Below are positions 1-19,190 of a stretch of DNA of 64,000 bases, one piece after another; the first letter of the stretch is position 1, and every line of letters begins with the position of its first letter. The translations under genes and the position numbers were made by a program. The notes under the pieces were generated by a model, which was not told where the DNA came from, did not search any database, and saw only the letters and a list, made by a program, of their open reading frames with translations. The stretch covers positions 1,922,001-1,986,000 of the forward strand of contig CAVNZM010000011.1 of NCBI GenBank assembly GCA_963693365.1, in the 5' to 3' direction. Origin of the DNA: Amoebidium appalachense (Eukaryota > Ichthyosporea).

Positions 1-820
1 ACCCACACAGAGAAAACTATACCATGCACACTCGCAACCGCAAGAAGGAGAGTTAAAGGGAAAGATAGAGGAGGAAGGGAGGGACGCCAGGAGATAGAGA
101 GGGAGAGGGGAGAGAGAGAGAGATATGGGGGGGGGGGGGGGGGGGAGAGGGAGAGAGAGAGACGGAGGGAGGGAGGGAGGGAGGGAGCGAGAGAGAGAGG
201 GAGGGGAGGGAAAGGGAGAAGGGGGGGGGGGGGGGTCCCTTCGGCAGAGCTAGATACAGACAAGGCTTAGTCAAACAGTGCCGCAGAGCACACGGCCCAA
301 ACCGTTCAATTCCAGCTCAGATGGCGACACATTAGCTTACGCCGCAAGCGGAGCATGTGGTTGGAAAAAACATAAAAACATAGACTTAAAGGGTCAAGTG
401 CCTCACACTACCAATAACCGAACTTCAAACTGAAAGGTTGAATTGCAGAAGTAAATAAAACCCGCCTGTATATATCTAAGAAGAATAGTTGTGTTTGTGT
501 GTGTAATGCATGGGTACGTGCGGTTGTGTTTTGTGTGTATAATGCATGCGTGCACGTGCGCATTCATGTCCGTCATATATGCCAGTTCAAGTGGTGTGGG
601 TGTGGGTGTGTGATGTGTGGTTGTCTTGTGCAGGCGTGTGGTGAGTGCGTGCAAGCACACGTGGGTGGTCACCAGTAACTGTAGGCAGGGTGAGTGCGTG
701 GATAACAGGAAGAAACGGAAGCAATCAACCAAGTCAAAGTGAGGGAGTGGGGTGAGGAACTGAGGGTGGGGGGGGGGGGGGGAGGGCGGGGAGCGCAAGA
801 AGGTGCAGAACGTGAAATAC
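1..820. repeat. Low-complexity left edge, (GA)n and G-runs
   Basis: Positions 55-235 are a mixed GA/G-rich microsatellite with G-runs at 127-145 and 222-235. Positions 480-640 are GT/TG-rich, and a G-run lies at 769-782. I searched the minus strand here for the last exon of the STMP1-like gene (a V/IPN-type start after the membrane segment) and did not find a convincing one. I see no other gene. Confidence 0.6.
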
Positions 821-1351
821 CTGGTAGTTCTGGGCCAGGTAGATGCCGGCCACATTACCAATGACCAGCCCAACCTATGTGGGAGCCTGTAAATAAAGGC
901 AACACCATGCCGTCACAATAGCTACGGTAACCTTTCTACCACCGTCTCTGCAAAGTCTCTTCCCCACTTCCCCTCAATATTTATGTCGACCACCCCTATC
1001 CCTCCCTCCCCTCCTTCCCCCCCCCCCCCCCCCCCTCTCCTCTTCCCCCACCCACACACCCAACCCCCGCCTCGTCCCGTCCCGTCCCCCCTCCCCCCCC
1101 CGCCCCTCCCCCCCCCCCACACACACACCCGTCCCCTCTGTTTTGCTTCCTCAACGTCTCCTCCCTCCCCTCTTCACTAATATCAAGCCCCAAAACACAT
1201 CTCCAGTGCCTGACGCTCCTTTCGTGCTGCCCCCAGCCCAGCTTCCCCGTTCTCAGGCGCGATAAAAAATCCCTGTTGTATGTTGTATCGAACCTGCCCG
1301 CTATAAAGTTACAGCTTCCAAAGCTCGTGTAACAGTTGTAATAGTTTTCAT
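821..1351 (-). CDS. STMP1-like short mitochondrial membrane protein (partial)
   Basis: A minus-strand exon at 821-874 (18 codons, acceptor TAG at 875-876, donor gtatttc) encodes VGLVIGNVAGIYLAQNYQ. This matches the single membrane segment of STMP1 (human core GFTLGNVVGMYLAQNYD), a roughly 47-residue micropeptide of the mitochondrial inner membrane linked to respiratory complexes. A candidate first exon at 1313-1351 (ATG at 1351, 13 codons, donor gtaact) joins in phase 0 and gives MKTITTVTRALEA before the segment. It is supported only by frame and splice sites. The lysine-rich C-terminal exon was not found and probably lies left of the window. The core exon is convincing because the LxxGNVxGxYLAQNY signature is nearly diagnostic. 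The start is tentative. Confidence 0.68.
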
Positions 1352-1784
1352 GAGCCTGGATCTCCTGCTTGTATCGCTTTCTTTGGCAAATAGGGTCCAT
1401 GACAAAATCTGCCCCCGAGACTGCCTCTACGTGTTAAACAATGGCATTCTCAATCCTACGCTAACCATGGTGAAAAGGGGCCGTCAACCGAGCAAAAACC
1501 ACAGTCGCAAAGGGACAATTTTACCTACCAAAAAAGAGCCACCCTTTCCAGCCATGTTCCACTCCCTTTTGTCTCTGAGTGTTTTCTTTAGTTAGAAGTG
1601 AAGTGAGCGTTTATTCTCAAGCGCTCAGGTTTGCACAAAACTCCTGTCAGCAGATCATGTCTCAATTTCCACTCTTAGAATCTTTACTATTACTAATTTC
1701 TTGTCTTCACATGGAACCTGCCAAGCTTTGCCAAGCTTTCAACACAACTTGGCACGGAGCTCAAACCGAATCGGCTTTGTAAAT

Positions 1785-3129
1785 CTTTTTTCTTTTGACT
1801 GGATTTATTCGACGGAAAGATATGCAAGTATGCACGGTATACTGAGAGACATTAGAAAAACTTCACGAGTTATCCAGTAACAAGTGCATACTGAGATACC
1901 TGAACACTGTGTGAAAATCATATAAATACTCAATGTGACGACCAACAGAATTCAACAAAAAGTCTAAAGTGATTAAATTGCCAGCCAGTGTAGCAGACAC
2001 CCGTAGGGAAAGAGGTAAAACGCGACATAAAAACTCACACCTATCAACATGCTTGCGATTAAAGGTTCAGCACAAAGACCAGCGGCGATGAAAACAAAAA
2101 TTACATCGCCACTGCACAACTTCACCAGGCAATATCAACACCGTCGAATAAATCCAGTCAAAAGAAAAAAAACATCAGAGCACCATACAGACTTATCTAC
2201 TAGGGTGGTATCCATACGTACAGCAGGAGAAATGTATCCTGCCAAAGCTCCCAAAAAGCGATAATTATAATGATCAGTACGGTGTTGCCTAAGGAACATA
2301 ACACATGCCGACTGAGTTGTACCTTTGATTTCTCTATCAGAACGAGAAAGAAACTTATACTGCGTATGGTAATAACGCGAAAAGGCAGAAAAAACAGGAA
2401 GAGAAAAGAAAGAGGGAGTGAGATAGCGAGAGGAAGAATCAGGTTGAAAGAGGGTAGGCTGAGGACATTCAGAAGTAGCGTTGGTGAATCGGGGCGGAAG
2501 AGAGATGGAGGGAGGGGGGGGAAAGAAAGCATAAAGAGGGTGACCATCAGGTATCCTAACTAAATGAAAACAAAAACGAAGAGACGATTCCTCCATACGA
2601 CAAACAGCAGACGACAATCCAAACATACTGTTTGTAAATCAGGCCTTGGATCTTCATCGCGGAACCAAGAAAATTTGGGGTCACATAACTCACATTGAAT
2701 ATAAATTTTTTTATAATGACTTTATTGATGTTCTCAAAAAAAAAATTATAATGACTTTATTGGTGTGCTTGTAAAAATAGAGGCAACCGAGATATCACAG
2801 ATATCTCAGTAAATAAGATATCATACAAAAGCCCTACTCCCGGATATGGAGGAGATAAAGACTGAGCAAGGCCATCTAGCTAGGTGTTTCTAGATGGCCG
2901 TGCGACTGAGATAATCATACACCCTAGAAAACTCATTAAACATACGGTGATTTAATAGGGATAGTCAATAGACGTAATATTTTTTTCTTTTGACTGGATT
3001 TATTCGACGGAAAGATATGCAAGTATGCACGGCATACTGAGAAGACAATAATGAAGGCAACGTGCAGCCACAGGCTAGAAAAATCGTTAAACATACGGTG
3101 GTTCAACAGGTAGTCAATAGACGTAATAT
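1785..3129. repeat. Cluster of direct and inverted repeats
   Basis: A roughly 65-bp unit beginning TTTCTTTTGACTGGATTT occurs at 1785-1850 and again at 2980-3045, almost identical. Its first half recurs inverted at 2141-2172. A second unit (TAAACATACGGTG...AGTCAATAGACGTAATAT) occurs at 2934-2980 and 3086-3129. A third short unit (TATAATGACTTTATTG) is duplicated at about 2712 and 2747. The arrangement looks like a segmentally duplicated or nested non-coding element. Confidence 0.7.
2870..2899. repeat. Perfect 10-bp inverted repeat, 10-nt loop
   Basis: GGCCATCTAG at 2870-2879 is matched by CTAGATGGCC at 2890-2899. It sits inside the 1785-3129 repeat cluster. I cannot assign a function. Confidence 0.75.
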
Positions 3130-3776
3130 CAGGATTTATCTAAATAAGCCAGTCTTCTAATTTCTAACGGAATAATCTGAGATAAATAAATACATCTATC
3201 TTAGTGTTTACGTCGAGAAAAAGGTTCTGCACAAACTGGTGGCACAAACATTTTTGGAAACAAAGGGTATACAGCGCCAAAACAAACATTTCCAAGCTAT
3301 ATCACAAGAAGGGGTTAGAATTGCAAAATCGGTTAGTGTGCACGTGGTAGGTTTACGAGAGGAAGGATAAATATAAGTAGCTAATCTACACAACGATTGT
3401 AAGAAAATAGACGAGTCTCTAATATGAAAAGAAGCACAGGCTCAAGAGCCCTACCATGATACTCTTTTATCACAACGATGAAGCAAAGGACATTGACTAT
3501 GAAACCAAGTAACGAGATCTGTTAGGAGAGATCACTTTTAATACAGCGCCCATTATCCCCTCGAGTCTCCTAATTCTTCCCCTCCCTACATAGTCATGAT
3601 CATGACTCATCCAGCGGGCTCTTCCCGCTTTCCCCTCGAGCTCATCATCTCCAACCCCTCTCCCCTCAACCCCAGCCCCCCCCCCCCCCGGGCCCCCCGC
3701 GGGCCTTAAGCCTCCCCCATCCCCCCTCCCCCCCCCCCCCCCCCCCCCCCCCCCCGCCCTCATCAGGCCTTCCCCC

Positions 3777-3819
<43 letters not shown>

Positions 3820-3942
3820 AAAAAAAAACTGGCCCAATGTTAGTCCTGCAACAGCTAGTATCATGTGTGGGCAAGTAAGAAATTTTATCTCCCGTGTGGG
3901 TGTTTGCAATGTGGAGGGGTTTGGGCAATCATCGAATCCCCT

Positions 3943-4041
3943 GCTACCTTTGGAGGTAGCTCTTATTTTTCAAGGCTGACAAAACTTTCCTTCCCATGTC
4001 GACTGATCACGCGCCAACTCATACCCTTGAAAAATAGAGTA
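3943..4041. repeat. MITE-like inverted-repeat element, copy 1
   Basis: GCTACC (3943-3948) pairs with GGTAGC (3955-3960). This is followed by TCTTATTTTTCAAGG (3961-3975), whose near-complement CCCTTGAAAAATAGAGTA lies at 4024-4041. The same ordered arms recur at 44553-44637 around an unrelated interior. Confidence 0.6.
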
Positions 4042-4109
4042 TAGTTGATCATACGGCGGCTGAGGCCACAGTCGCACGTGGCAGTCGAATCCCTAAGTTG
4101 TGTACGTGA

Positions 4110-4112
<3 letters not shown>

Positions 4113-4176
<64 letters not shown>

Positions 4177-4182
4177 GGGGGG

Positions 4183-4232
<50 letters not shown>
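4113..4232. repeat. Composite microsatellite (GT)n-Gn-(GA)n
   Basis: An uninterrupted (GT)n passes directly into a G-run and then an (AG)n tract. Long open frames through it encode only CV, G and ER repeats and are not genes. Confidence 0.9.
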
Positions 4233-4235
<3 letters not shown>

Positions 4236-5058
4236 ATGCGGGCCCCAAATGCACGATGCATATCGATGACAATAATGGTATCCGATAATCGGATTCAAGA
4301 TTCGTATTATGGTATGGATACCTGGATGTGCATGATCCATGTATGGCAGTCACTAAAACGTGCATATCCCATCGGCCCAGAGCTATATTATTCGAAATCA
4401 TAAAAATTGTAAAAATGCACACATTCTCAGGAAAAATTATGATATATCATCATCAGACAGAGATTTGAACACAAACTTTGCAAAAGCGCTATGCCATTGG
4501 TAACACATTTAAAATGAAAGCTGTACATTTCATTCATTCGAATTCACACGGGCACAAAGTGAATAATACCGTTTCCCAAAATATAGACCGTGTAAACCTA
4601 AACCAATAATGCATCGACTCGGTTCTTTCACTTAGCAACATTTTTCGATGCACATCATGTGTTGACACTTACGTAAGACAATGCGTGTTTGTTTACACTA
4701 CATGCATAACATTGTAAGGGATCGATATTGCTGGTATACGGTGAATTCATCCACAACACAGAAATACACTGATATGTTCACACACACACGAACTATGCAT
4801 GTAGGCCCGCGGTTCGTGCCTCCCATACACATGATTTTCTTGATGTATGTCCATACACATCAGTTAAACAGTAATTCATGCATGTTCTCACACAACAAAA
4901 CTTTATACCCATACACTTTGGATCCCAAATACACACTCACCCATACTAACAGGCCACCAGAGAGGGCCCGAAAGCTGCGCCCACGCACGAAGTACTACAG
5001 AGCATTTCTTCCTACATCGAAGTAGAATATGAGCTAAAAATAGGCTGGAGGGCCAAGG

Positions 5059-13057
<7,999 letters not shown>

Positions 13058-13151
13058 GTTGGGAACCAATTGCTGGAAACTCTAAACAAGACATTTAGAA
13101 GAGCGGAATTACAGACCGCCGAGAGGGTGGTTAATTAAAAATATATATATA

Positions 13152-13194
<43 letters not shown>

Positions 13195-13931
13195 GGGGCG
13201 AAAAGGAGCGGTTATACGCATAGAGCAACGTATACGTAGAAAAGCGGCAAAGGAGGGGGAGGAATCTGTGTGCTGGGCAGTACTGGGCATAGATCCATCA
13301 TATCACATGAAGAATGTGCGTTAACGAACAGGGTCAATGCTGTTGAGTTTGAAGCAAAAACACCTTCCACATTAGGATGAATGTCATTGTTAGGTGGCAT
13401 TTACCTACCCGATATGGTAGTGGGATAAGAAGGTATTTGCCTGATTTGAGAACTGTAGGTCTGGGTGTGCTTTAACTATTCCGTGGGTCTAATTATTTGA
13501 GTCACCGCTTCTACTAAAGCCACGCACAGCACACCTGCCACCTTCACAGTAGGCGCAGGCATGTCACGACAAGTAGATTTCTTGCTTCATTACACGTAAT
13601 AAAAGAGTATATAGGGTGAAGGTGTTACGAGGGAGTAGTACAACCTTTTTCCAAGAGTTTCGATTAGATTAGATTAGTGCGTGCTACTGCAGCGCAAGGG
13701 TTCATCTATCTCACCCTTCCATGGAACAAGGACGATCGTTCAACAATTTATTTTTGAGCAGTTTTGTTGGCACGCCTTTCTCTTTTTCTTCCTCCATAAT
13801 AAAACAGCGGGTTTTTTTGGCCTTGGCTCAATTTCAGCCCTTTTTCACTCTTGCTCCCTGCTTCCCGAACGAGCCATCGAGCAGCCCAACTTCCAAACAT
13901 ACCCACGTTCCCATACACTTCTTCCGTAAAA
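13058..13931. other. Divergent intergenic region with (AT)n
   Basis: Shared upstream region of the minus-strand GNAT gene and the plus-strand ORF at 13932. It contains an (AT)n/(GT)n/(AT)n microsatellite at 13138-13190. No clear TATA or CCAAT arrangement could be assigned to either gene. Confidence 0.5.
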
Positions 13932-14699
13932 ATGGAAACACTTCCCATTCCGCTTCAAGACGAACACGACCCTCGGAGTCGCGTTTGGCTTCGAGGATGG
14001 GAAGATGCCACACAAGGAATGACACCAAACGAAAAGGAGAGATTCGGGGTAAAAATGAGAACTCTATATCTTATTCACAGGTTCGGCGAGTTCGAGAGAA
14101 AACGGGAGGAGGAGGAAAAAGAGTTTATGAGACAGCTGAGCAAGGACACGCAGCTACGCGCCTGCATTCTGAGAATAGCAACACTCGTAAGGGAATCCTC
14201 GGAAAACGAGACGTTATGCCAAACTGTAGACTGCATCTTAAAGGACCAGGCTGCATCTATTGCCTCACCCGACCCGTCTCGCCTGTTTGAAATCCTGCAA
14301 GCACAAATGCAGTTCGGGCCAGAATACTACGAGGCTGCCATTGCACAAGCGTGTGAGGGCGTAAGTCTCAAGGAAAAACTTGAAGTGTCCCATCACCTCC
14401 AACGGCAACAAACTATAGATGAAGCCGAATCTCTTGAGCGACAACTGACTAATCTGGCTGCCGCACGCAGGCGTTTAATAGAGGTTGACCAAGATCTTCA
14501 AACTTATTTGCAGACATTGCGAAACATTTTGGTGGCAGCAGGCCAGGCTGATATTTGGCAAACGGCCTATTCGGAGATGGTTTGCATGGCTGCCGGCAGT
14601 AGTGGGGCAGGAGAGGGAAAGGTTGGATCTTCTACGTCATTAACGAACCTTCTAGCAACACCCCGAAATGCTACTTTGACACGTGCAAACACTCTGTAG
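13932..14699 (+). CDS. Hypothetical coiled-coil protein, single exon
   Basis: A 255-codon uninterrupted frame from ATG 13932 to TAG. The frame stays open upstream to 13851 but without an ATG. I do not recognise the family. The first 70 residues contain a charged helix (EFERKREEEEKEF, about 53-65). Residues 145-205 form a strongly amphipathic, probably coiled-coil segment (for example ESLERQLTNLAAARRRLIEV). A Ser/Gly/Thr-rich tail follows (about 222-255). There is no signal peptide or membrane segment. The composition is ordinary, unlike the repeat-encoded frames around it, and a canonical AATAAA lies 188 nt after the stop. It is the only complete gene here apparently without introns, so a retrocopy or recent arrival is possible. 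Alternatively it could be one large exon of a longer gene. Confidence 0.6.
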   Translation: METLPIPLQDEHDPRSRVWLRGWEDATQGMTPNEKERFGVKMRTLYLIHRFGEFERKREEEEKEFMRQLSKDTQLRACILRIATLVRESSENETLCQTVDCILKDQAASIASPDPSRLFEILQAQMQFGPEYYEAAIAQACEGVSLKEKLEVSHHLQRQQTIDEAESLERQLTNLAAARRRLIEVDQDLQTYLQTLRNILVAAGQADIWQTAYSEMVCMAAGSSGAGEGKVGSSTSLTNLLATPRNATLTRANTL

Positions 14700-14886
14700 A
14701 AGCAGGGAGGATGATAGTGCAGGTGGAGGGTTTTAGTGCAGAGTGAGGACGCTAGTGGTGGACCCAATGAATGTGTGTGTATGTGGTGGGGGGGGGGGGG
14801 GGGGGGGGGGGTGGATGTGGGTGTGGGTGTGGTGTGGTGTGGGTGTTTACGAACCGTTGTTGTGCGCTTTCGAGTTGGTGAGTGCC

Positions 14887-14892
14887 AATAAA
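14887..14892 (+). promoter_or_regulatory. AATAAA polyadenylation signal
   Basis: Canonical hexamer 188 nt downstream of the stop of the 13932-14699 ORF, in the correct orientation. Supports that ORF being transcribed. Confidence 0.5.
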
Positions 14893-16776
14893 GTATTGCA
14901 TGTCGTGTGTAGGTATCAATAGTGTGTGTTTGTATGTGCTTGTACGCGCGGTCATGTGGTTAAGTTGAACGAAAGAAAAATACACCCTTCTACCGTGTGC
15001 ACGCTGCCTGGATGCGTGTGCGGATCTACCAGTGAATGCTTCGGAGCGCCAGATTACTTATTTACAGGGCTAGGGACCCGCGTGCATAAACACGCACACT
15101 CACACGCACAAGCCCATACCGTGACACACATACCGTTCAAATACACTGTCACACACACGCGCCCGCGCACACACACACACACCCAATGGCATGACACACA
15201 CACGCATAACGTGACAGACACAACACACACACACATACACACACGTACACACACACACACACGTACAGACATACATACTTATTTTCACGCACAGAGGGCA
15301 ACTTGAAGTTCCCCAGATCACTTTCTTTTCCCTTACGAATGTAGCAGCCAAGTTGCTAGTAGTTGTGAGCCTGCTTGATCACGTGTGCGCCACCAGTACA
15401 TCACTAAGAATGTCGGGAGATGGCCTGGGCTGATGGCTGAATCTACTGTTCATGTTAGCAATGCGCAGCATTTAGGTGAAAGTCTTCCTTTTTGATTGAT
15501 ACTAAACGGAGTCTATCCACAGCTGAATATGTATACGTATACCTTGACTGGCTCGTCGCTATGATGTTTCCGTGGTTGTACGGCAAGATGATATAACCTC
15601 TAATTAAGTTGCTCCCTTCTGCTTCTTCCCCTCAGCCCCCCCCCCCTCCCCGGGGAACTAAGGCGAATAACGAACGGTAACGTTCCTGCCTTCTTAGGCA
15701 GTTTGTGCCGCACGCGTAAAAAGACACCAGCAAGCATACAAGTTAAGCGCACAGAGTTCGACACAGGGATTATAATTGTTATTCAACTCTGCCTATGGTC
15801 GAGCAAGGACTCCATGAAACCCATCCCATCCTCACGCGAGATCTGCGGTTGTGCATGGCCTAGTCTCAAACAGGAGACTTGAACGGAATGGGCCGGGCCA
15901 TTCCTAGGGGGCCCGGCCACAAGGAACCCTTGGATAATTAGCTGGCTGCCTGTCCGGGTTCGGAAGTACACGCACGTGTGTGTGTGCCTGTGATGTGCCG
16001 GTGCGTGGGCCGAGGGGGACCACGGCCCTCTGAACAGTTAATACAAAAGGGCCGTGGTGAGGGCTCAGTGAGTCAGTGCCACGGAGGAGCTTCGGCGGAC
16101 GGCAGGTTGGGAGGGGATTATGCTACTTCCATGGCTCGGCGAAACGCAATCAAGAATAAATTGTACCTAAAAAATAAACCAAAGGCCAACGCACAAATTA
16201 AAATGTGCCAATGTAAATGAAGTCCTAACGTACGAATCGAAATCAATATATACGTTATTATCACTAGCTTCTCTGTCCACATATTTGTTGATGACGCCAT
16301 GTGTTGCAGTTAGGAATGTGAAGGCGCAATCATTGCCGCTGGGATCAGCGGAAGTAAAGGCTGAGAAAAAAGAAACTTGAAAAAAAGAGCTCCCCTGAGT
16401 TGCCGGCAATAAAAAGGGTAGCGACATAAAAACGCACATGGGGAATAACGAATGGGCATTATAAATGCAGATGAAGTCTTTCCAAAGTCGGCTGGCGCAC
16501 ACTCTGCCTTTATAATAGTGCTTTGCAAACCGGGCGGTCGGTCGACCGTTTTCTATCTCTTTAAATTGCAACCTGGGCAAGACTTCACACTGTTGGCCCC
16601 TCCTAACATTCTCCGGAAAGTTCAGATTGTAAACAAACTCCTGTCATAGCACAGGGGCCTCTCGCCTATTGAGCTTTTCTTACAATAACCTCCACGGGCT
16701 TATAGTACACTGCTATTAGTTTCAAACACATTCGCGAATGGGTGGTTAATGAATACGTATACTTTACAGCAAGTTG
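14893..16776. other. Convergent intergenic region with GC-rich hairpins
   Basis: Lies between the ORF at 13932-14699 and the 3' end of SAP30. It holds a CA-rich tract (15090-15280) and two strong GC stem-loops (15885-15932 and 16019-16058). Small frames such as 15978-16220 show no family resemblance. Confidence 0.5.
15885..16058. other. Cluster of perfect GC-rich stem-loops
   Basis: GGCCGGGCC (15891-15899) pairs with GGCCCGGCC (15910-15918). An overlapping alternative pairs GGAATGG (15885-15891) with CCATTCC (15898-15904). CAAGG/CCTTG closes a third loop at 15920-15932. Downstream, ACCACGGCCCT (16019-16029) pairs over 11 bp with AGGGCCGTGGT (16048-16058). This may be a structured RNA, but no known class was recognised. 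Confidence 0.4.
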
Positions 16777-17531
16777 CTAAAGGTTTGCAATGGCTGCTGC
16801 TTGCCTCTGTTCTCTCTTTTTGTGAGCAAAATGCAGGAAAGAGGTGATGTCTTTGCCTTCGTTAACAGGAATCGACATGAAATGGTGTTGAATGGCAGCT
16901 ACCAGCTCCGTTTTGTTGCTGTTGTTGGCCACGTTTAGCTTGTAGTGCTTGCGGTATCGTTTCAGTGCCATAATGTGGAGCGAGGAAAAGTCCACCTGGG
17001 GAAAGGAGGTAAACTTAGTCATGCGGCCCGTTACACTGAAGAAGAACTTACAATCAGAGCGTTGAAAAGGAGTCGCAAAAACTTCTGGGTATATGTTTCA
17101 GCGCAAAGCTCTTAGATAATCCCACCGGTACCTGGCTGCAAAGCTGCCGGAAGTTCTTGGCGCTAAAAAGCAGGCCCCTAAAATCTACAGGGAAAACGAA
17201 ACTCTTTCAAAAGAGGAGCGAGGCTCTAAAACCTACGTTTATCTCCTGGTCGCCATTTGCAACAGCTGCCGGATGTTCCTTCGTCTTCTTCTTCGAGCCC
17301 CCGTTTGCTGCGCTGCTTGCCTCGAGCTGCTTCTTGAGTGCGGAAAGCGTGCTTCTGTGAAACACACACACGCGCGTGTGTCCAGCGCTTACGTCTGCTG
17401 CCAGAGACATCTTTTTTTTGGGCGGCTGTTTTTTGTAGCTTTTTGCTAAACACAGAAGTGATGGCTTCTTTGGAGCAACGTTTGCCATCTTCGAGCACGC
17501 AGCAACGCCCATATTCGCTGTCAGACGCCAT
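16777..17531 (-). CDS. SAP30: SAP30-family Sin3 corepressor subunit
   Basis: Exons on the minus strand: 17531-17233, 17184-17132 and 16995-16777 (stop TAG), about 189 residues (human SAP30L has 183). The protein bridges Sin3 and HDAC in the nuclear corepressor complex and binds DNA through an N-terminal C2CH zinc finger. The finger is visible as CCVLEDGKRC (Cys10/11, Cys19) and CVFH (Cys55, His58), with SKKLQK between, as in SAP30L (SFSKRIQK). The C-terminal Sin3-binding domain reads LHIMALKRYRKHYKLN and HHFMSIPVNEGKDITSFL, matching the SAP30L LRRYKRHFKL and HFRSIPVNEKDTLTYF blocks. Exon 1 is broken by one extra base in an A8 run (T8 on the plus strand, 17412-17419). Seven A restore the frame from QKK into MSLAADVSAGH, so this is probably an assembly slip. 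The exon 1-2 junction uses the weak donor GTAG|gtttta. Confidence 0.87.
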
Positions 17532-18920
17532 GCTTCCCTTTTTCTTTTTTCCCACTAAGACAATTGCAGCATCAGCAGGTTGTAAATTCTCTGTTCACTA
17601 TCAGAGTTAGAAAATTTAGAAGTCACTGAAAAACGACCGCCTTTCGTAGAATCCTTGTGCTTGCTGTAGCTATAGCCCAGGGTAGTACTTTTTGGGGTTG
17701 GAAGTGGAAACTTCGTCTCCTGCCGCTGAGCTTTGCTGAGGCACCGGTGCGGCGGACTGCGACCAACCAACTACGCGAGTAGGGTAAATTTTCTTTGCAA
17801 CATAAAAGAAGCCCATATTTCATATATTATCTTTCGGGTGGGCTATGTAGCTAAACATCCAAATAAAACGGCTAGATTTCTATAAAGAATTTATATATGT
17901 TTTTTTTTTTTTAGCTCTTTTTCTGATCCTAGAGTAAGCAGAATAAAGCGAGGTAAAGCATGTAATACCTTCTTTTGCTTGAACAAAGCATTGGTTCTTG
18001 CTACACTCCCTCCAACAGTTTGTGCAAAAAAGGTTTATCTTCAGAACCATCCAAATCATGCAGAAGTAATTTAACCTGCTGCCATACCCAATAACGCGTC
18101 TATTTAAGTTTTATAGTGCAGGCGAACTATTTTTCTAAAGTTTAGTTGACCAATCATTGTGATAGTAATTTGCCGAGTTTACCGAATATATCTATGCCTG
18201 ATAATAACCGAATACGAATCATAGTATACCACAATTGAGCCTTGGCGATTAGGAAGCTTAATTCGGAATCGTTCTATAGATAGAGAAAAATGCAAGAAAA
18301 AACATGTATTTTGAGAGAAACATTTAGACGCTCTAAGACTACTTCTACTGTGCATAGAAGCAAAAAACTTTAAGTTATTGAACCCTCGGTTCGCCCTCGC
18401 AAGCATTTAGAGAATGCCGCAGGGCTCTTATCCAATGACCATGCACCAGGAGGATGGCTCATCTTGCCGCTTTCGTAATACAACCAACTGTGGCCGCGGC
18501 TGTGGCCGCGGCTGTGGCCGCGGCACGAACGCGCATGCATGCATGAGCTGGTGCACGTGCACACATAAATGATTATGTACCACACTGTGCCGCGTATACA
18601 CGTACAACGTATACCTAGACAGTTTAGTACCCCATTCGTATTAGGCTGTTATTTGGCACTGTAGTGGGTGGCGTTCGAGGTTTGGGCTGGTGCTGTTTGA
18701 AGTGCCTGCTAGCAGGGTGATGCTGAGTGTTCTACGCAGGATAAAAGGTGCGTCCTGTCTCTTGCTGTTCGCAGAAGTTAGGTCCGCATTCTTACAAAGT
18801 ATTGTTCAGACGGCAGTGGATTAGTGGTGGTGATGTGTGTTTGTGTCTGATCGTGGGTGGGGAAAAATGGCGGGGGCTCAGAGAGGGGAGTTGGGGCTCC
18901 GGCCAGGAAGGGGGCAGAGG

Positions 18921-18954
<34 letters not shown>

Positions 18955-19153
18955 GGGGGGGAGGGGGAGACGGGAGGGGACTCGAGGAGTGCTGCACAGG
19001 GCAGACGACTGGTAAATGACGATTACAGGGGAGAGGACGTTCAGACCGTGATTTGTTAAGGCATGAGAAGAGTTGGAGGGTGGGTTCTAAAGAGGGGGGA
19101 TGGTGTGCAGGGGCATTGGCAGGGGAACGGGAGCGGGGGGAGGGGGCGCAGAA

Positions 19154-19190
<37 letters not shown>

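Larger units (their letters stand above)
1352..5058. other. Intergenic region, no gene seen
   Basis: This AT-richer stretch lies between the STMP1-like gene and the 3' end of the GNAT gene. It holds the repeats listed separately (1785-3129, 2870-2899, 3943-4041), a C-run/A-run at 3738-3829 and a composite microsatellite at 4113-4232. No ORF here shows family similarity or a plausible exon chain. Confidence 0.5.

Noticed and set aside
15978-16220. Open frame of 80 codons beside the GC hairpins
   Set aside because: Cysteine- and lysine-rich composition with no family resemblance. It overlaps the stem-loops and is more likely chance.
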